Part shown: positions 4,818 through 6,171 of the stretch, one piece after another | Numbering within the stretch: position 1 is the stretch's first letter | Layout of the letters: every line of letters starts with the position of its first letter | From: Rhodospirillales bacterium | Lineage (GTDB): Bacteria; Pseudomonadota; Alphaproteobacteria; Geminicoccales; Geminicoccaceae | Length of the DNA stretch: 6,171 nucleotides | Reading direction: 5' to 3' | Assembly: GCA_007131045.1 (NCBI GenBank) | Contig: SLRI01000522.1 | Location: 1-6,171 of the forward strand | Notes under the pieces: generated by a model | Told to the model about the DNA's origin: nothing | Seen by the model: only the letters and a program-made list of their open reading frames with translations | The model's database searches: none | Translations under genes and position numbers: made by a program

Positions 4818-5690
4818 ATGGCGGAGGGTGGTGCTTTGGCGGATGGCGAGTTTTCGGCCTGGGTCGGGCGGGTCGAGACGGCGACGGATGCGATCACCGC
4901 ACAAGCGGTCGCCGGCCTCGCGGCGACGGTCGATCTGGATGTGCCGACACGCGACCGGCTGGGCCTCTCGGCCGGCGGTGTGCTGCCGCCGCTCTGGCAT
5001 TGGCTCGGCTTTCTGCCGACCACGCCGATCTCCGGCCTCGGCCCCGACGGGCACCCGAAGCGCGGCGGCTTCCTGCCGCCGGTGCCGCTCGAGCGGCGGA
5101 TGTGGGCCGGTGGGCGGCTGCATTTTCAGGGCGAGATGCGGATCGGTGAACCGCTCGAGCGGCGCTCGACCATCCTCTCCGTCCAGGAGAAGACCGGCCG
5201 GGCCGGGCGGATGGTGTTCGTCACCGTGGAGCACCGCTTCTCGACGGCGCGCGGCCTGGCCCTGGTCGAGGAGCACGACATCGTCTACGTCGCCATCCCC
5301 GAGCGCTTCACGCCGCCGCCACCGGTGGCGCCGCCAGCTCCCCTCGCCTTCACCGAGCCGGTGCCGATCGACGCGGTCAAGCTGTTCCGCTTCTCCGCCG
5401 TCACCTTCAACGGCCACCGCATCCACTACGATCTCGACTACAGCCGCGAGGTCGAGAAATACCCGGGCCTGGTCGTTCACGGCCCGCTGCAGGCGCTTCT
5501 AATGATGGAGGCTGCCCGCCGCCGGCGCGGCGGTGCGGTGCCGAAGGCCTACAGCTTCAGGGGCGTGCGCCCGCTGTTCCATTTCGAGCGGCTGGAGGTG
5601 GTGGGCACGGCGGTGGAGGGTGGCGAGCAGCAGCTGGCGACGGTCAACGGCGACGGGCATGCCTGCATGCTGGCGACGGTGACGTGGTGA
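4818..5690 (+). CDS. meh: Mesaconyl-C4-CoA hydratase (3-methylfumaryl-CoA hydratase), double hot-dog FAS1/MaoC-like dehydratase
   Basis: Predicted cytosolic hydratase of 290 residues that interconverts 3-methylfumaryl-CoA (mesaconyl-C4-CoA) and citramalyl-CoA. The N-terminal hot-dog domain (about 11-160) contains LPPLWHWLGFLP (56-67), GPDGHPKRGGFLPPVPLERRMWAGG (75-99) and FVTVEHR..GLALVEEHDIVY, typical of FAS1-like dehydratases. A Pro-rich linker (165-182) leads to the second hot-dog domain. That domain carries FSAVTFNGHRIHYD (192-205), where N198 and H203 fill the hydratase active-site Asp/His positions, then YPGLVVHGPLQALLM. The function is taken mainly from the partner: mct overlaps the stop codon by 4 bp and supplies its substrate. 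Without that, an itaconyl-CoA hydratase or another acyl-CoA hydratase would be equally likely. The start is uncertain: ATG 4818 follows a G6 run closely, and TTG 4836 has a better-spaced GGAGGG. An upstream in-frame TTG at 4761 adds no family sequence. Confidence 0.75.
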   Translation: MAEGGALADGEFSAWVGRVETATDAITAQAVAGLAATVDLDVPTRDRLGLSAGGVLPPLWHWLGFLPTTPISGLGPDGHPKRGGFLPPVPLERRMWAGGRLHFQGEMRIGEPLERRSTILSVQEKTGRAGRMVFVTVEHRFSTARGLALVEEHDIVYVAIPERFTPPPPVAPPAPLAFTEPVPIDAVKLFRFSAVTFNGHRIHYDLDYSREVEKYPGLVVHGPLQALLMMEAARRRRGGAVPKAYSFRGVRPLFHFERLEVVGTAVEGGEQQLATVNGDGHACMLATVTW

Positions 5691-6171
5691 GCGGCGGCAT
5701 CCTTTCGGGCCTGCGTGTGGTCGAGGGCTCGGCCTTCGTCGCCGTGCCGCTGGCCGGGATGACCCTGGCGCAGATGGGGGCGGACGTGATCCGCTTCGAC
5801 CGGCTGCAGGGCGGCCTCGACGCGCAGCGCTGGCCGGTGACCAGCGACGGCCGGAGCCTCTTTTGGGCCGGGCTCAACAAGGGCAAGCGGTCGATCGCCG
5901 TCGACATGTCCAGGCCCGAGGGGCAGGAGGTCGTGACGGCCCTGATCACCGCCCCCGGGCCCGACGCCGGCTGCTTTCTCACCAATCTCCGGATCCGCGG
6001 CTGGATGGACTACCCCGCGCTCGCCGCGAGGCGGCCGGATCTGATCATGGTGGCCTTGGCCGGCACCCGGCAGGGCGGGCCGGCGGTCGACTACACGATC
6101 AACCCGGCCGTGGGCTTTCCGCATGCCACGGGGCCGGTGGGCTCGACCGAGCCCGTGGCCCATGTGCTGCC
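5687..6171 (+). CDS. mct: Mesaconyl-CoA C1-C4 CoA transferase (2-methylfumaryl-CoA isomerase), N-terminal part, cut by right window edge
   Basis: Member of the family III (CaiB/BaiF) CoA transferases; about 161 residues of a protein normally near 400 are present. It would move CoA within one molecule, turning 2-methylfumaryl-CoA (mesaconyl-C1-CoA) into 3-methylfumaryl-CoA. Compared with other CaiB/BaiF proteins, which usually carry a VLDLSR..AGP opening, the sequence has features I associate with the Chloroflexus enzyme: LRVVEGSAFVAVPLAGMTLA (9-28), GADVIRFD, GGLDAQRWPVT (42-52), LFWAGLNKGKRSIAVD (58-73), ITAPGPDAGCFLTN, and VDYTINPAVGFPHATGPV (134-151). The window stops at HVLP, just before where the catalytic Asp is expected (AWD in relatives), so the key residue cannot be checked. 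The GTG start at 5687 overlaps the meh stop as GTGA, implying translational coupling. Family is certain; the specific isomerase role is likely from this resemblance and from meh. Confidence 0.82.
   Translation, partial: MSGGILSGLRVVEGSAFVAVPLAGMTLAQMGADVIRFDRLQGGLDAQRWPVTSDGRSLFWAGLNKGKRSIAVDMSRPEGQEVVTALITAPGPDAGCFLTNLRIRGWMDYPALAARRPDLIMVALAGTRQGGPAVDYTINPAVGFPHATGPVGSTEPVAHVL

Noticed and set aside
5085..5162. Palindrome CCGCTCGAGCGG present twice (5085-5096 and 5151-5162), as a possible operator pair
   Set aside because: Both copies lie inside meh in the same frame and encode Pro-Leu-Glu-Arg; biased codon use at GC-rich codons explains the identity.
1..6171. Mobile elements, CRISPR arrays, tRNA or rRNA genes, phage or toxin-antitoxin genes
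   Set aside because: Looked for on both strands; no spaced direct repeats, transposase motifs, cloverleaf patterns or paired small genes were found.

Overview
The window is very GC-rich and reads as a chromosomal segment from an alphaproteobacterium, possibly Rhodospirillales-like. The best clue is the HspQ protein, which has the alphaproteobacterial form (core [14 protein letters not shown]). No tRNA, rRNA, CRISPR array, insertion sequence or phage gene was seen. The organism assignment rests on recalled family resemblance, not on a search.

Layout: (1) positions 1-1006, minus strand, hold the N-terminal part of aminopeptidase N (pepN), cut by the left edge. (2) A divergent intergenic region of about 165 bp leads into a plus-strand NAD(P)-dependent beta-hydroxyacid dehydrogenase (1171-2043). 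(3) hspQ (2216-2560) is preceded by a sigma-32-like promoter and a hairpin that covers its ribosome binding site. (4) A strong intrinsic terminator separates hspQ from tal (transaldolase, 2692-3348) and the closely coupled cutA (3353-3682). (5) A class III adenylate cyclase with an N-terminal cysteine cluster (3880-4695) has its own structured leader and candidate promoter. (6) At the right edge, meh (4818-5690) and mct (5687 to the window end) overlap by 4 bp. They encode a FAS1/MaoC-type mesaconyl-C4-CoA hydratase and a mesaconyl-CoA C1-C4 CoA transferase (2-methylfumaryl-CoA isomerase).

The meh-mct pair is the most notable content. The two enzymes would act one after the other: 2-methylfumaryl-CoA to 3-methylfumaryl-CoA to citramalyl-CoA. 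These steps belong to the glyoxylate-assimilating half of the 3-hydroxypropionate bi-cycle first described in Chloroflexus. Finding them in a proteobacterial housekeeping neighbourhood suggests a partial bi-cycle used to co-assimilate glyoxylate and propionyl-CoA. The remaining enzymes (mesaconyl-C1-CoA hydratase and the malyl/citramalyl-CoA lyase) would be expected just beyond the right edge.

The other genes are mostly independent housekeeping units: peptide turnover, heat-shock proteolysis, pentose phosphate metabolism, metal tolerance and cAMP signalling. Intergenic stretches are all under 200 bp. The promoter and RNA-structure calls come from reading the bases by eye and are candidates only.
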